NCBI RefSeq assembly: GCF_000585375.1
Contig: NZ_KK073874.1
Coordinates: forward strand, 3,472,001 to 3,536,000
Direction: 5' to 3'
Length of the DNA stretch: 64,000 nucleotides
Source of the DNA: Cryptosporangium arvum DSM 44712
GTDB taxonomy: Bacteria > Actinomycetota > Actinomycetes > Mycobacteriales > Cryptosporangiaceae
Position 1 is the stretch's first letter, and the number at the start of each line of letters is the position of its first letter. This document shows positions 7,989 to 44,900 of the stretch, piece by piece. The translations under genes were made by a program, and so were the position numbers. The notes beneath the pieces are model-generated. The model was given only the letters and a program-made list of their open reading frames with translations, ran no database searches and was not told the DNA's origin.

Positions 7989-9056
7989 TCAGCGAGCGGT
8001 CCCCGCGGGCTCCGGCGCCTCCAGCGTCATCGTGTCCGGCGGGGGCTGCTCCGCGGTGACCAGGTGCAGCCGCTGCAGCCCGTCCCCGGCGAAGCCGAGC
8101 GCGGCGCGGCAGGCGCAGTCGTCGTCGGTGAAACCGCTGAACCGGTAGGCGATCTCCATCATCCGGTTGCGCTCGGTGCGCCGGAAGTCGGCCAGGATGT
8201 GTGCACCGGCGCGCGCGGCCTGGTCGTCGAGCCAGCGCAGCAGCACCGCACCCGCGCCGAACGCGACCACCCGGCACGACGTCGCCAGCAGCTTCAAGTG
8301 CCACGCCGGGCCGCCGACCTCCATGAGTACGACGCCCACCGCGCCGTGCGGCCCGAACCGGTCGGCCATCGACACGACCAGCACCCGGTGCGCCGGATCG
8401 TCGAGCAGCGCCCGCAGCGCCTCGAGCGAATAGTGGACGCCGGTGGCGTTCATCTGGCTGGTGCGCAGCGTCAGCTCCTCGACCCGCAGGAGGTGCTCCT
8501 CGGTCGCGTGCTCGATGCGCATCACCAGGTCCAGCGAGCGGACGAAGTCGGCGTCCGGGCCGGTGTGCTCCTCGCGTGCGCTGTCCCGGCGGGCGGCGGC
8601 CCGGTACATGCCGCGGCGGTTGCGCGAGTCGGCGGTGACCACGGGCGGCGTGAGGTCGGGTAGCGCACCCAGCTCGGGGATCCGCGCCGCGTCGTAACAG
8701 CGGACGTCGGGCCGGTGGTACTCCACTTCGGCCCGTTCGGCCGGCTGGTCGTCGATGAACGCGATCGTCGACTCGGCGAAGCGGAGCTCCTCGGCGATCT
8801 GCCGGACCGACTCGGACTTGACCGACCAGCCGATCCGCGCGGCTACGAAGTAGTCGGCCACGCCGAGCTGTTCGAGCTTGGCCCAGGCGTGGTCGTGGTC
8901 GTTCTTGCTCGCCACCGCCTGCAGGATGCCGCGCGAGTCGAGCAGTTCGAGCAGGTGCCGGGCCTCGGCCGTGACCTGTACGTCGTCGCCCTCCAGCAGC
9001 GTGCCGTTCCAGAGGGTGTTGTCGAGGTCCCAGACCACACATTTCACGGTCTTCAT
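7989..9056 (-). CDS. fkbH: FkbH-like glyceryl-ACP synthase (HAD family)
   Basis: A 355-aa protein with an N-terminal HAD phosphatase-like domain bearing the DLDNT motif at residues 10-14 and a C-terminal GNAT-like part. FkbH proteins take 1,3-bisphosphoglycerate, remove phosphate and load the glyceryl group on a dedicated ACP, the first step to methoxymalonyl-ACP. The ATG at 9056 is two bases after the stop of the FkbI-like gene, and a longer frame to 9473 would overlap that gene deeply, so the short start was chosen. It is the last gene of the minus-strand operon 11303-7989. The same enzyme type also serves tetronate formation, but the FkbI, FkbJ, FkbK and methyltransferase partners point to methoxymalonate. 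Confidence 0.93.
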   Translation of the reverse strand: MKTVKCVVWDLDNTLWNGTLLEGDDVQVTAEARHLLELLDSRGILQAVASKNDHDHAWAKLEQLGVADYFVAARIGWSVKSESVRQIAEELRFAESTIAFIDDQPAERAEVEYHRPDVRCYDAARIPELGALPDLTPPVVTADSRNRRGMYRAAARRDSAREEHTGPDADFVRSLDLVMRIEHATEEHLLRVEELTLRTSQMNATGVHYSLEALRALLDDPAHRVLVVSMADRFGPHGAVGVVLMEVGGPAWHLKLLATSCRVVAFGAGAVLLRWLDDQAARAGAHILADFRRTERNRMMEIAYRFSGFTDDDCACRAALGFAGDGLQRLHLVTAEQPPPDTMTLEAPEPAGTAR

Positions 9057-9058
9057 CG

Positions 9059-10174
9059 TCACCGTCCTCGTGTCGTACCGGACACGGCGTGTTGGGCGAG
9101 CAGCAGCCGGCAGATCTCGTTCGTGCCTTCGATCAGCTCCATGAGCTTCGCGTCGCGGTAGGCGCGGGCGACCACGTGCCCGTCGCGCGCGGCCACCGAC
9201 CCGAGCACCTGCACGGCGTCGGCCGCGCAGCGCGCCGCCGACGTGGAGCTCACGTACTTGGCGACGACGGTGGCCATCACGAGCTCCGGCGACCGGTCGT
9301 CCCAGCAGCGGCTCGCGTGCTCGCACACCGCGGTGGCCGCGCGTTCGGCGGCCAGCAGATCGGCGAGGTGCCCGGCGACGAGCTGGTGCTCGGCCAGCGG
9401 CTTGCCGAACTGGTGCCGGCGCGCGGCGTGCGCGGACGCCTCGGTCAGGCACGCGCGCAGGATGCCGACGCACCCCCAGGCGACCGACATGCGGCCGTAG
9501 GCGAGCGCGGTGGTCACGAGCATCGCCAGCTGCTGGCCGCCGCCGAGCACGGCGTCGGCGGGCAGCCGTACCCCGTCGAGGCGCACGTCGGCATGCCCCG
9601 CGGCACGGCAGCCGCTCGGGTGGGCGACCGGTGTCACGGTCACGCCGGGCGCGTCCGTCGGCACGACCACCGCGGCGCCACCGTCACCGTGGCGACCGAC
9701 CACGACGATGAGGTCCGCGTAACGCGCGGCAGTGGTCCACACCTTCTGCCCGTCCACGACGACGCCGTCGCCGTCGGACGTGATCGTGGTCGCGATCGCC
9801 GACAGGTCGCTGCCGGCATCGGCCTCGCTGAACGCGACAGCGGCCAGATCACCGTCGACGAGCCGGGAGAGGTACCGCCGGCGTTGGCCGGCGTCGCCGA
9901 GCCGGCTGATCGTCCACGCGGCCATGCCCTGCGACGTCATGACGCTGCGCAGCGAGCTGCACAGCGCGCCGGCGTGGGCGGTGAGTGCCCCGTTGTCGAC
10001 GCTCGTCGCGGCCAGGCCGCCGTAGGCGGCGGGCACCTCGGCGCAGAGCACACCGCGCTTGCCGAGCGCGCGCAGCAGGTCCTCGGGGAGCAGCCCGGCG
10101 AGGTCCCACTCCGCGGCCGAGTCGCCGACACCGGCGTCGAGAACCGCGCGGGCGTCGGCGAGCCAGTCAGGCAT
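9059..10174 (-). CDS. fkbI: FkbI-like acyl-ACP dehydrogenase
   Basis: A 371-aa acyl-CoA dehydrogenase family flavoprotein. It has the FSEADAGSD loop at about residues 115-123 and the catalytic Glu349 in IEGTNEI, unlike the second family member at 904-2043. In methoxymalonyl-ACP synthesis FkbI works with FkbK to oxidise glyceryl-ACP to 2-hydroxymalonyl-ACP. It overlaps the carrier gene upstream by eight bases and is followed two bases later by the FkbH-like gene, so the operon is translationally coupled. Confidence 0.92.
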   Translation of the reverse strand: MPDWLADARAVLDAGVGDSAAEWDLAGLLPEDLLRALGKRGVLCAEVPAAYGGLAATSVDNGALTAHAGALCSSLRSVMTSQGMAAWTISRLGDAGQRRRYLSRLVDGDLAAVAFSEADAGSDLSAIATTITSDGDGVVVDGQKVWTTAARYADLIVVVGRHGDGGAAVVVPTDAPGVTVTPVAHPSGCRAAGHADVRLDGVRLPADAVLGGGQQLAMLVTTALAYGRMSVAWGCVGILRACLTEASAHAARRHQFGKPLAEHQLVAGHLADLLAAERAATAVCEHASRCWDDRSPELVMATVVAKYVSSTSAARCAADAVQVLGSVAARDGHVVARAYRDAKLMELIEGTNEICRLLLAQHAVSGTTRGR

Positions 10175-10457
10175 CGCCGCCGTCCGGCGCGGCGGACAGG
10201 CGCTGGACCAGCGCCGCCATCTGCGTGATCGTGCGGAAGTTGTCCAGCCGCAGGTCCGGGCCGACGATCGCGACGCCGTACGTCCCTTCGAGATGGACGA
10301 CGAGCTCCATCGCGAACATCGAGTTGACGAGCCCCGCCGCGAACAGGTCGGTGTCGTTCGGCACGGGGGTGTTGAGTCGCTCCCGCAGGTAGGCGCCGAG
10401 CTCCTGCTCGACGACGTCGGCGGAGACCCGTTCGGTCTGCTCCGGAACTGTGCTCAC
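10167..10457 (-). CDS. fkbJ: FkbJ-like acyl carrier protein for methoxymalonyl-ACP
   Basis: A 96-aa discrete carrier protein. The attachment site is GLVNSMFAMEL with Ser46, and the Asn before the Ser is unlike the DS of the modular PKS carriers in this window. It carries the glyceryl, hydroxymalonyl and methoxymalonyl intermediates and then delivers the extender to a PKS AT domain. It sits between the FkbK-like and FkbI-like genes, nine bases after the former's stop, and overlaps the latter by eight bases. Confidence 0.92.
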   Translation of the reverse strand: MSTVPEQTERVSADVVEQELGAYLRERLNTPVPNDTDLFAAGLVNSMFAMELVVHLEGTYGVAIVGPDLRLDNFRTITQMAALVQRLSAAPDGGDA

Positions 10458-10466
10458 GAAAGCCTC

Positions 10467-11303
10467 TCAGTACTCGTAGAAACCCTGACCTGACTTGCGC
10501 CCGAGGTGCCCGGCCGCGACCTTCTCCTCGAGCAGCTCGCACGGCCGGTAGCGATCGATGCCGGTCCGATCGGCGAGCGCCCGCAGCGCGTCGGCCAGGT
10601 TGTCCAGTCCGATGAGGTCGGCGGTGCGCAGGGGCCCGGTCGGGTGGCCGAGACACGCCTGCATCAGCTCGTCGACCGCCGCCGCCGACGTCACGCCCTC
10701 GCCCACGATGCGGGCGGCCTCGTTGATCATCGGGTGCAGCAGCCGGCTGGTGACGAAGCCGGGGGAGTCCCGCACGACGATGCCGCGCCGCCCCATCCGG
10801 GCCAGCAGCGCGGTGATCGTGTCCATCGCCGCGTCGCCGGTCGCGCTACCGCGGGCGACCTCCACCGTGGTGATCAGGTAGGCGGGGTTCATGAAGTGGA
10901 TCCCGACCAGTTCGTGCGGCCGGCCGACGGCCTTGGCCAGCTCGTCGATCGGGATGCCGGACGTGTTGGTCACCAGCGGTGTGCCCTCGTCCAGCCGCGC
11001 GCAGACGTCACCCAGCAGGGACGTCTTCACCTCGACGTCCTCGACGACGGCCTCGACCACCGCGACCGCGTTCCCGACGGCACCGCGGTCGGTGCTCGTG
11101 GTGAGGGCCGCGACCGCGCCCGGCACGGCCCCCATCAGCTGGGCGTGCCGCAGCTGTTGCCGGACCCGGTCCCGCGCGTCGGCGAGCACCTCGTCGGAGA
11201 CGTCGATGAGCGTCACCGGGATGCCGTGCGCGAGCGCGAGCGTGGTGATGCCCGTGCCCATGACGCCGGCGCCCAGGATCGCGAGACCACGCTCCTGTGT
11301 CAT
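10467..11303 (-). CDS. fkbK: FkbK-like 3-hydroxyacyl dehydrogenase
   Basis: A 278-aa NAD(P)-dependent dehydrogenase of the 3-hydroxybutyryl-CoA dehydrogenase family. The Rossmann motif GAGVMG is at residues 11-16, followed by the family's GIHFMNPAY and SPGFVTSR signatures. It oxidises the primary alcohol of glyceryl-ACP on the way to hydroxymalonyl-ACP. The start at 11303 is set by AGGGGAGGA six bases upstream; an earlier ATG at 11324 is unlikely because that RBS would lie inside the gene. It is the first gene of the methoxymalonyl operon. It is the only such dehydrogenase in the window and could in principle also serve the aminoacyl cassette. Confidence 0.92.
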   Translation of the reverse strand: MTQERGLAILGAGVMGTGITTLALAHGIPVTLIDVSDEVLADARDRVRQQLRHAQLMGAVPGAVAALTTSTDRGAVGNAVAVVEAVVEDVEVKTSLLGDVCARLDEGTPLVTNTSGIPIDELAKAVGRPHELVGIHFMNPAYLITTVEVARGSATGDAAMDTITALLARMGRRGIVVRDSPGFVTSRLLHPMINEAARIVGEGVTSAAAVDELMQACLGHPTGPLRTADLIGLDNLADALRALADRTGIDRYRPCELLEEKVAAGHLGRKSGQGFYEY

Positions 11304-11436
11304 CAGCAGTCCTCCCCTCGTCATCGCCGGCTCACGGTAACGCCGGTCCAGGCGTCCTGTTCCTAAGGTTTTTCCCGAACCGTCGTGCCCAGGATGTGGA
11401 GCCCGGACCAGTGCCCCGCCGAGATGGGTTGAGTGG
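11304..11436. promoter_or_regulatory. Divergent intergenic region between fkbK-like and PKS1
   Basis: The 133-base gap must hold the promoter of the methoxymalonyl operon (minus) and probably that of the PKS genes (plus). It includes a short AT-richer patch around 11362-11377 that stands out from the GC-rich surroundings. No clear -10/-35 elements or operator repeats were found by eye. The PKS1 ATG has only a weak ribosome binding match (a GAG three bases upstream). Confidence 0.45.
11310..11318 (-). promoter_or_regulatory. Ribosome binding site of the fkbK-like gene
   Basis: Minus-strand AGGGGAGGA lies six bases before the ATG at 11303. It is an excellent Shine-Dalgarno sequence and decides the start in favour of 11303 over the upstream in-frame ATG at 11324. 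Confidence 0.75.
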
Positions 11437-38937
<27,501 letters not shown>

Positions 38938-38940
38938 GTG

Positions 38941-41900
38941 ATGGGACAGAGCATGGGCGAGAACGGTCGGAAGGTGGTCGACGCACTGCGCGCCGCCGTG
39001 AAGGAGACCGAACGGCTACGCAGGCAGAACCGCAAACTCGTCGACGCGGCCACGGAGCCGATCGCCATCGTCGGGATGGGCTGTAAGTACCCCGGTGATG
39101 TCGCCTCGCCCGGCGACCTGTGGGAGCTGGTGCGTTCCGGCACGGACGCGATCTCGGGGTTCCCGATCGACCGCGGCTGGGACTTGGCCGCGCTGAGCAC
39201 CGGCGAGGTCGACGAGCGCGGCACCAGCATCAGCCAGCAGGGCGGGTTCCTGCGCTCGGTCGCCGACTTCGATCCCGGGTTCTTCGGGATCTCACCACGC
39301 GAGGCGCTGACGATGGACCCGCAGCAGCGGCTGCTGCTGGAGACGACCTGGGAGGCGATCGAGCGGGCCGGCCTCGACGCCGTCCGGCTGCGCGGCAGCC
39401 GGACCGGCGTGTTCGTGGGCACGAACGGCCAGGACTACGCCTACCTGCTGATCCGGTCCCTCGACGACGCCACCGGCGACATCGGTACCGGCATCGCCGC
39501 CAGCGCGACATCGGGCCGCCTCTCCTACAGCCTCGGGCTGGAAGGCCCGACGGTCACCGTCGACACGGCCTGCTCGTCGTCGCTCGTCGCGTTGCACCTC
39601 GCCGTCCAGGCGCTGCGCAACGACGAGTGCTCGCTGGCGCTCGCCGGCGGGGTCAACGTCATGTCGATCCCCGGAGCGCTCGTCGAGTTCAGCCGCCAGA
39701 ACGGGCTGGCGTCCGACGGCCGCTGCAAGGCCTATTCCGACGCCGCCGACGGCACCGGCTGGGCCGAGGGCGTCGGGATGCTCGTGCTGGAACGCCTCTC
39801 CGACGCCCAGCGGCTCGGCCACGACGTCCTCGCGGTGGTCCGCGGGTCGGCGGTCAACTCCGACGGCGCGTCCAACGGGCTCACCGCGCCCAACGGACCG
39901 GCGCAGCAGCGTGTCATCCGCACCGCGCTCGCCTCCGCCGGGCTCGACGTGTCCGACGTGGACGTCGTGGAGGGCCACGGCACCGGCACGGTGCTCGGCG
40001 ACCCGATCGAGGCCAACGCGCTGCTCGCCACGTACGGCCAGGGTCACCCGGCCGACCGTCCGGTCTGGCTCGGGTCGATCAAGTCGAACTTCGGTCACAC
40101 CCAGGCCGCGGCCGGTGTGGCCGGAGTGATCAAGATGGTGGAGGCGCTCCGGCACGCCGAGATCCCGCCGACCCTGCACGTCGGCGAGCCGTCGTCGCAC
40201 GTCGCGTGGGAGTCCGGGGCGGTGCGGCCGGTGACCGCGCGGATGCCGTGGCCGGAGCGGGACCGGCCGCGCCGGGCGGCCGTGTCGTCGTTCGGGATCA
40301 GCGGGACGAACGCGCACGTGATCCTCGAGCAGGCTCCGGCCGTGGAACCGGTGTCGGCGTCGGACGCGTTGGTGCCGTGGGTGGTGTCGGCGAAGTCCGC
40401 GGATGCGCTGGACGCGCAGGTGGCCCGGCTGCGTGACGTGTCGGGTTCGTCATTTGTCGACGTCGGGCACACGTTGACGCAGCGGTCGGTGTTCGAGCAC
40501 CGGGCCGTGCTGCTGGCTGACCCCGGCTCGAGCGAGGCCGTGAGCGTTGCGGCCGGGGTGGCTCGCGGTGGCACGGATGTCGGGGTGGTGTTCTCGGGGC
40601 AGGGGTCGCAGCGGTTGGGGATGGGCCGGGAGTTGTATGAGCGGTTCCCGGTGTTCGCGGATGCCCTGGACGAGGTGCTGGCGGGGTTCTCGGGTGCGGT
40701 GCGGGAGGTGATGTGGGGCGATGACTCGGGCGCGCTGGCGCGGACGGGGTTCGCGCAGCCGGCGTTGTTCGCGGTTGAGGTGGCGCTGTGGCGGCTGATC
40801 GAGTCGTTCGGGGTGCGGGCGTCGGTGGTGGCCGGGCATTCGATCGGTGAGATCGCGGCGGCGCATGTGGCCGGGGTGTTGTCGCTGGCGGATGCGTGTG
40901 TGCTGGTGTCGGCGCGGGCTTCGTTGATGGAGGCGCTGCCCGAGGGTGGGGTGATGGTGTCGGTGCGGGCGAGCGCTGACGTGGTCACGCCGTTGCTGAC
41001 CGAGGGCGTGTCGATCGCGGCCGTGAATACCCCGGGTTCGGTGGTGCTCTCCGGTGAGGAATCGGCCGTGGACGCGGTGGTCTCGGCGTTGGGTGCGAAG
41101 AGCTCCCGGCTGTCGGTGTCGCACGCGTTTCATTCGGCGTTGATGGATCCGATGCTGGAGCCGTTGACCGAAGTGGCTACCGGGTTGTCGCTGAGCAAGC
41201 CGACGATCCGGTTGTTGTCCGGTGTGACCGGGGCGGCGGTGGAGCAGTTGGAGCCGTCGTACTGGGCCGCGCAGGTGCGGGAGCCCGTGCGGTTCGCGGA
41301 CGTGGTCGCTGGGATGGACGTCGGTGTGATTCTGGAGGTCGGCCCGGACGGCGTGCTGACCGCGTTGATCGACCGGGCCGCCGTGGCGACGCTGCGCAAG
41401 GACCGCCCGGAGGTCGCGGCGCTGCTGACCGGGTTGGCCGGGCTGTTCGTGCGTGGGGTGCCGGTCGACTGGGCTCCCGCGTTCGCGGGTCTCGGTGCCC
41501 GCCGGGTCGATCTGCCGACCTACCCGTTCCAGCATGAACGCTTCTGGCCGAACCGGCTCGCCGCAGCCGGGGACGGTGGGGGCGACGGCTGGTGGTCCTG
41601 GGTGGAGTCCGAGGACCCCGCGGTGCTGGCCGCGCGGCTCGGCGTCGACGAAGAGGCCGTGGCCACCGTGCTGCCGGCGCTGGCGTCGTGGCGCCGCGGC
41701 GAGCGCGAGCGTTCGGAGATGGACGGCTGGCGGTTACGCGAGGTCTGGAAGCCGATCAGCGTCGGGACCAGTGCGCCGCCTGGGACCTGGCTCGTCGTCG
41801 TTCCGTCCGAGGTGCTTGACGAGGCCTGGGTCGGCGCGGTGTCGGGTGCGGTGAGTGCGGTGCGGTGGGACGTCGCGGAGCCGGACCGGGACGCGTGGGC

Positions 41901-44900
41901 GGCGCGGCTGCGTGAGTGGGGTACGGATTTCTCGGGTGTGGTGTCGCTGCTGCGTGATGTCGTGGCGTCCGCGACGTTGGTGCAGGCGTTGGGGGACGCC
42001 GGTGTCACTGCGCCGGTGTGGGCTCTGACCTGTGGTGCGGTCAGCGCGGCGCCCGGCGACGTGATCGAGGACGTGGATCAGGCGGCGATCTGGGGTTTCG
42101 GGCGGGTGGTCGCGCTGGAGCGTCCGGCCGGGTGGGGTGGCCTGGTCGACCTGCCACCGGACATCGACGCACAGGTGGCCCGCCGTCTCGCCGGAGTGCT
42201 CACCGGCGACGAGGACCAGGTCGCGATCCGGAGCCGGGGTGTGTTCGGTCGACGTCTGGTCCAGTCGGGCCCCGGACAGTCGTCGTGGGATCCGTCGGGC
42301 ACAGTGTTGATCACCGGTGGTACCGGTGCGCTCGGTGGTCAGGTCGCGGTGTGGCTGGCCGGGCGCGGCGCCGAGCGGATCGTGCTCGTGTCGCGGAGCG
42401 GCGATGCCGCCGAGGGTGTCGCTGAGCTGGTCGGCCGGATCGAGGCGAGCGGCGCGCGGGCCGAGGTGGTCGCGTGTGACGTGGCCGATCGGGACGCGGT
42501 GGCCGCGGTGCTCGATGGAATCCCCGATCTGACGGCGGTCGTGCACGCGGCCGGTGTGCTGGACGACGGGACCGTCGAGGGGCTGTCGGCGGAGCGGTTC
42601 GCGTCGGTGCTGCGGGCGAAGGCGTCGTCGGCAATTGTTTTGGACGAGTTGACCCGGGACCGGGACCTGGACGCGTTTGTGTTGTTTTCCTCGACGGCGG
42701 GCGCGGTCGGCAACCCGGGTCAGGCGAACTACGCGGCGGCGAACGCCGTGCTCGACGCGGTCGCCTACCGACGGCAGGCCGTCGGGTTACCGGCGACGTC
42801 GATCGCCTGGGGTGCCTGGGCCGGAGCCGGAATGGCGGCCCGGCTCGGCATGGCCGGAATGGATCCCGCGCTCGCGCTGACCGTGCTCGGCCAGGTCGCG
42901 ACCGCGGGCGCCCCGTACGTCGTCGTGGGCGACCTGCGGCGCCCGGGAATCCTCCGCGCGCTGCTCACGCTGCGCCCGGCACCCCTGCTGAGCGACCTGC
43001 CCGACGCCGCGGAGATCCTCGCCGACGTGCGGGCCGGGCAGGCGCGGCAGGAGGAGGCGGCGTCCGGTCTGCGCGCGACCCTCGCGGGCCTCGACCCGGC
43101 CGCGCGGGCCGCGTTGCTCGGCGAGACGGTCCGGGAACATGCCGCGGCCGTGCTCGGCCACACCGGCGCCGACCGCGTCGATCCGGAGCGGGCGTTCCGT
43201 GACGCGGGTTTCGATTCGTTGACGGCGGTGGAGCTGGCGACGCGGTTGTCGGTGGTGACCGGTCTGCGGTTGTCGAGCACGCTGGTTTTTGATCATCCGA
43301 CTCCGCAGGCGCTCGCGGCGCACCTTCTCGGTGAGCTCGGTTCCGGGCCGGGGGAGGTCCAGCCGTCGGTGCCGGTTGCGGTCGTCGATGAGCCGATCGT
43401 CATCGTCGGCATGGCGTGCCGGTTTCCCGGCGGGGTGCGGAATCCGCAGGATCTGTGGCGTCTGCTCGTGGACGGCGAGGACGCGATCGGACCGTTCCCG
43501 ACCGACCGCGGCTGGGACCTGGGTCTGCTCGCGGGCGGCGAGCGCGGGGGCAGCGCGACCGGCGTCGGCGGCTTTCTGGACGGGGCGGGCGACTTCGACG
43601 CCGGGTTCTTCGGTATCTCTCCGCGTGAGGCGCTGGCGATGGACCCGCAGCAGCGCGTGCTGCTCGAGGCGTCCTGGGAGGCGCTGGAGGACGCCGGCAT
43701 CGAGCCCGGTGGCCTGCGCGGTAGCCGTACCGGCGTCTTCATGGGCACGAACGGTCAGGACTACACGAGCCTGGTGCTCAACGCCGCTGAGGACCTCGAG
43801 GGCCACGCGGTGACCGGGCTCGCGGCGAGCGTGATCTCCGGGCGGGTCTCGTACATGTTCGGGCTCGAAGGTCCGTCGGTGACGGTGGATACGGCGTGTT
43901 CGTCGTCGCTTGTGGCGTTGCATTGGGCGGCGCAGGCGTTGCGTAGTGGTGAATGTGACCTGGCGCTGGCCGGTGGGGTCACGGTGTTGTCGACCGCGAT
44001 GAATTTCGCGGGTTTCAGCCGGCAGGGCGGCCTGGCTACGGACGGGCGTTGCAAGGCGTATGCCTCCGCTGCGGACGGTACTGGTTGGTCTGAGGGTGTC
44101 GGGGTGATCGCTGTGGAGCGGTTGTCCGACGCTCAGCGTCTCGGGCATCGGATCTTGGCCGTGGTGCGGGGTTCGGCGGTGAATTCCGATGGTGCGTCGA
44201 ATGGGTTGACGGCGCCGAATGGTCCGTCGCAGCAGCGGGTGATTCGGGCGGCGTTGGGTTCGGCGGGGCTCGCGCCGGGTGACGTGGATGTGGTGGAGGG
44301 ACACGGCACCGGCACGGTGTTGGGGGATCCGATCGAGGCGCAGGCGCTGTTGGCGACCTATGGCCAGGGTCGGGATACGCCGTTGTGGCTGGGTTCGATC
44401 AAGTCGAATCTGGGGCACACGCAGGCTGCCGCTGGGGTTGCCGGGCTGATCAAGATGGTGCTCGCGCTGCGTCACGGGGTTCTGCCTCGGACTCTGCATG
44501 TGGATTCGCCGTCCTCCCGGGTGGACTGGGAGTCCGGCGCGGTTCGTGTCCTCACCGAGGCGACGGACTGGCCCGACCTGGAGCGGCCGCGCCGGGCGGC
44601 CGTGTCGTCGTTCGGGATCAGCGGCACGAACGCGCACGTGATCCTCGAGCAGGCCGCGGCCGGTGAACCGGCGTCGGCGCCGGACGGGCTGGTGCCGTGG
44701 GTGGTGTCGGCGAAGTCGGTGGATGCGCTGGACGCGCAGGTGGAGCGGCTGCGGGCGCACCGCGGTGCCCGGTCTGTCGACGTCGGGTACACGTTGATGC
44801 AGCGGTCGGTGTTCGAGCATCGGGCCGTGGTGCTGGCCGGCGAGGATCTGGTGCGTGTGGCGAGCGGTGTGGCTCGGGCTGAGGCTGCGGTCGGGGTGGT

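Larger units (their letters stand above)
39055..43360 (+). other. Module 7: KS-AT(malonyl)-KR(B)-ACP
   Basis: KS7 starts at 39055 with TACSSS; AT7 about 40579-41550 with [14 protein letters not shown] and HAFHS, malonyl; KR7 about 42295-42900 with GGTGALG, LDD and YAAAN, B-type; ACP7 Ser codon 43216. Expected output: a hydroxyl. It contains two TTA codons (41734 and 42787) and large stretches shared almost base for base with modules 8 and 9. Confidence 0.9.

Noticed and set aside
7989-9056. Tetronate-type glyceryl pathway
   Set aside because: FkbI-, FkbJ- and FkbK-like genes and an O-methyltransferase are all adjacent, and no tetronate-forming KAS III-like gene is seen in the window.
7989-9473. 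A 494-aa form of the FkbH-like protein
   Set aside because: The extra N-terminal part is a shadow of the FkbI-like gene; the ATG at 9056 follows that gene's stop by two bases and begins the conserved HAD domain.
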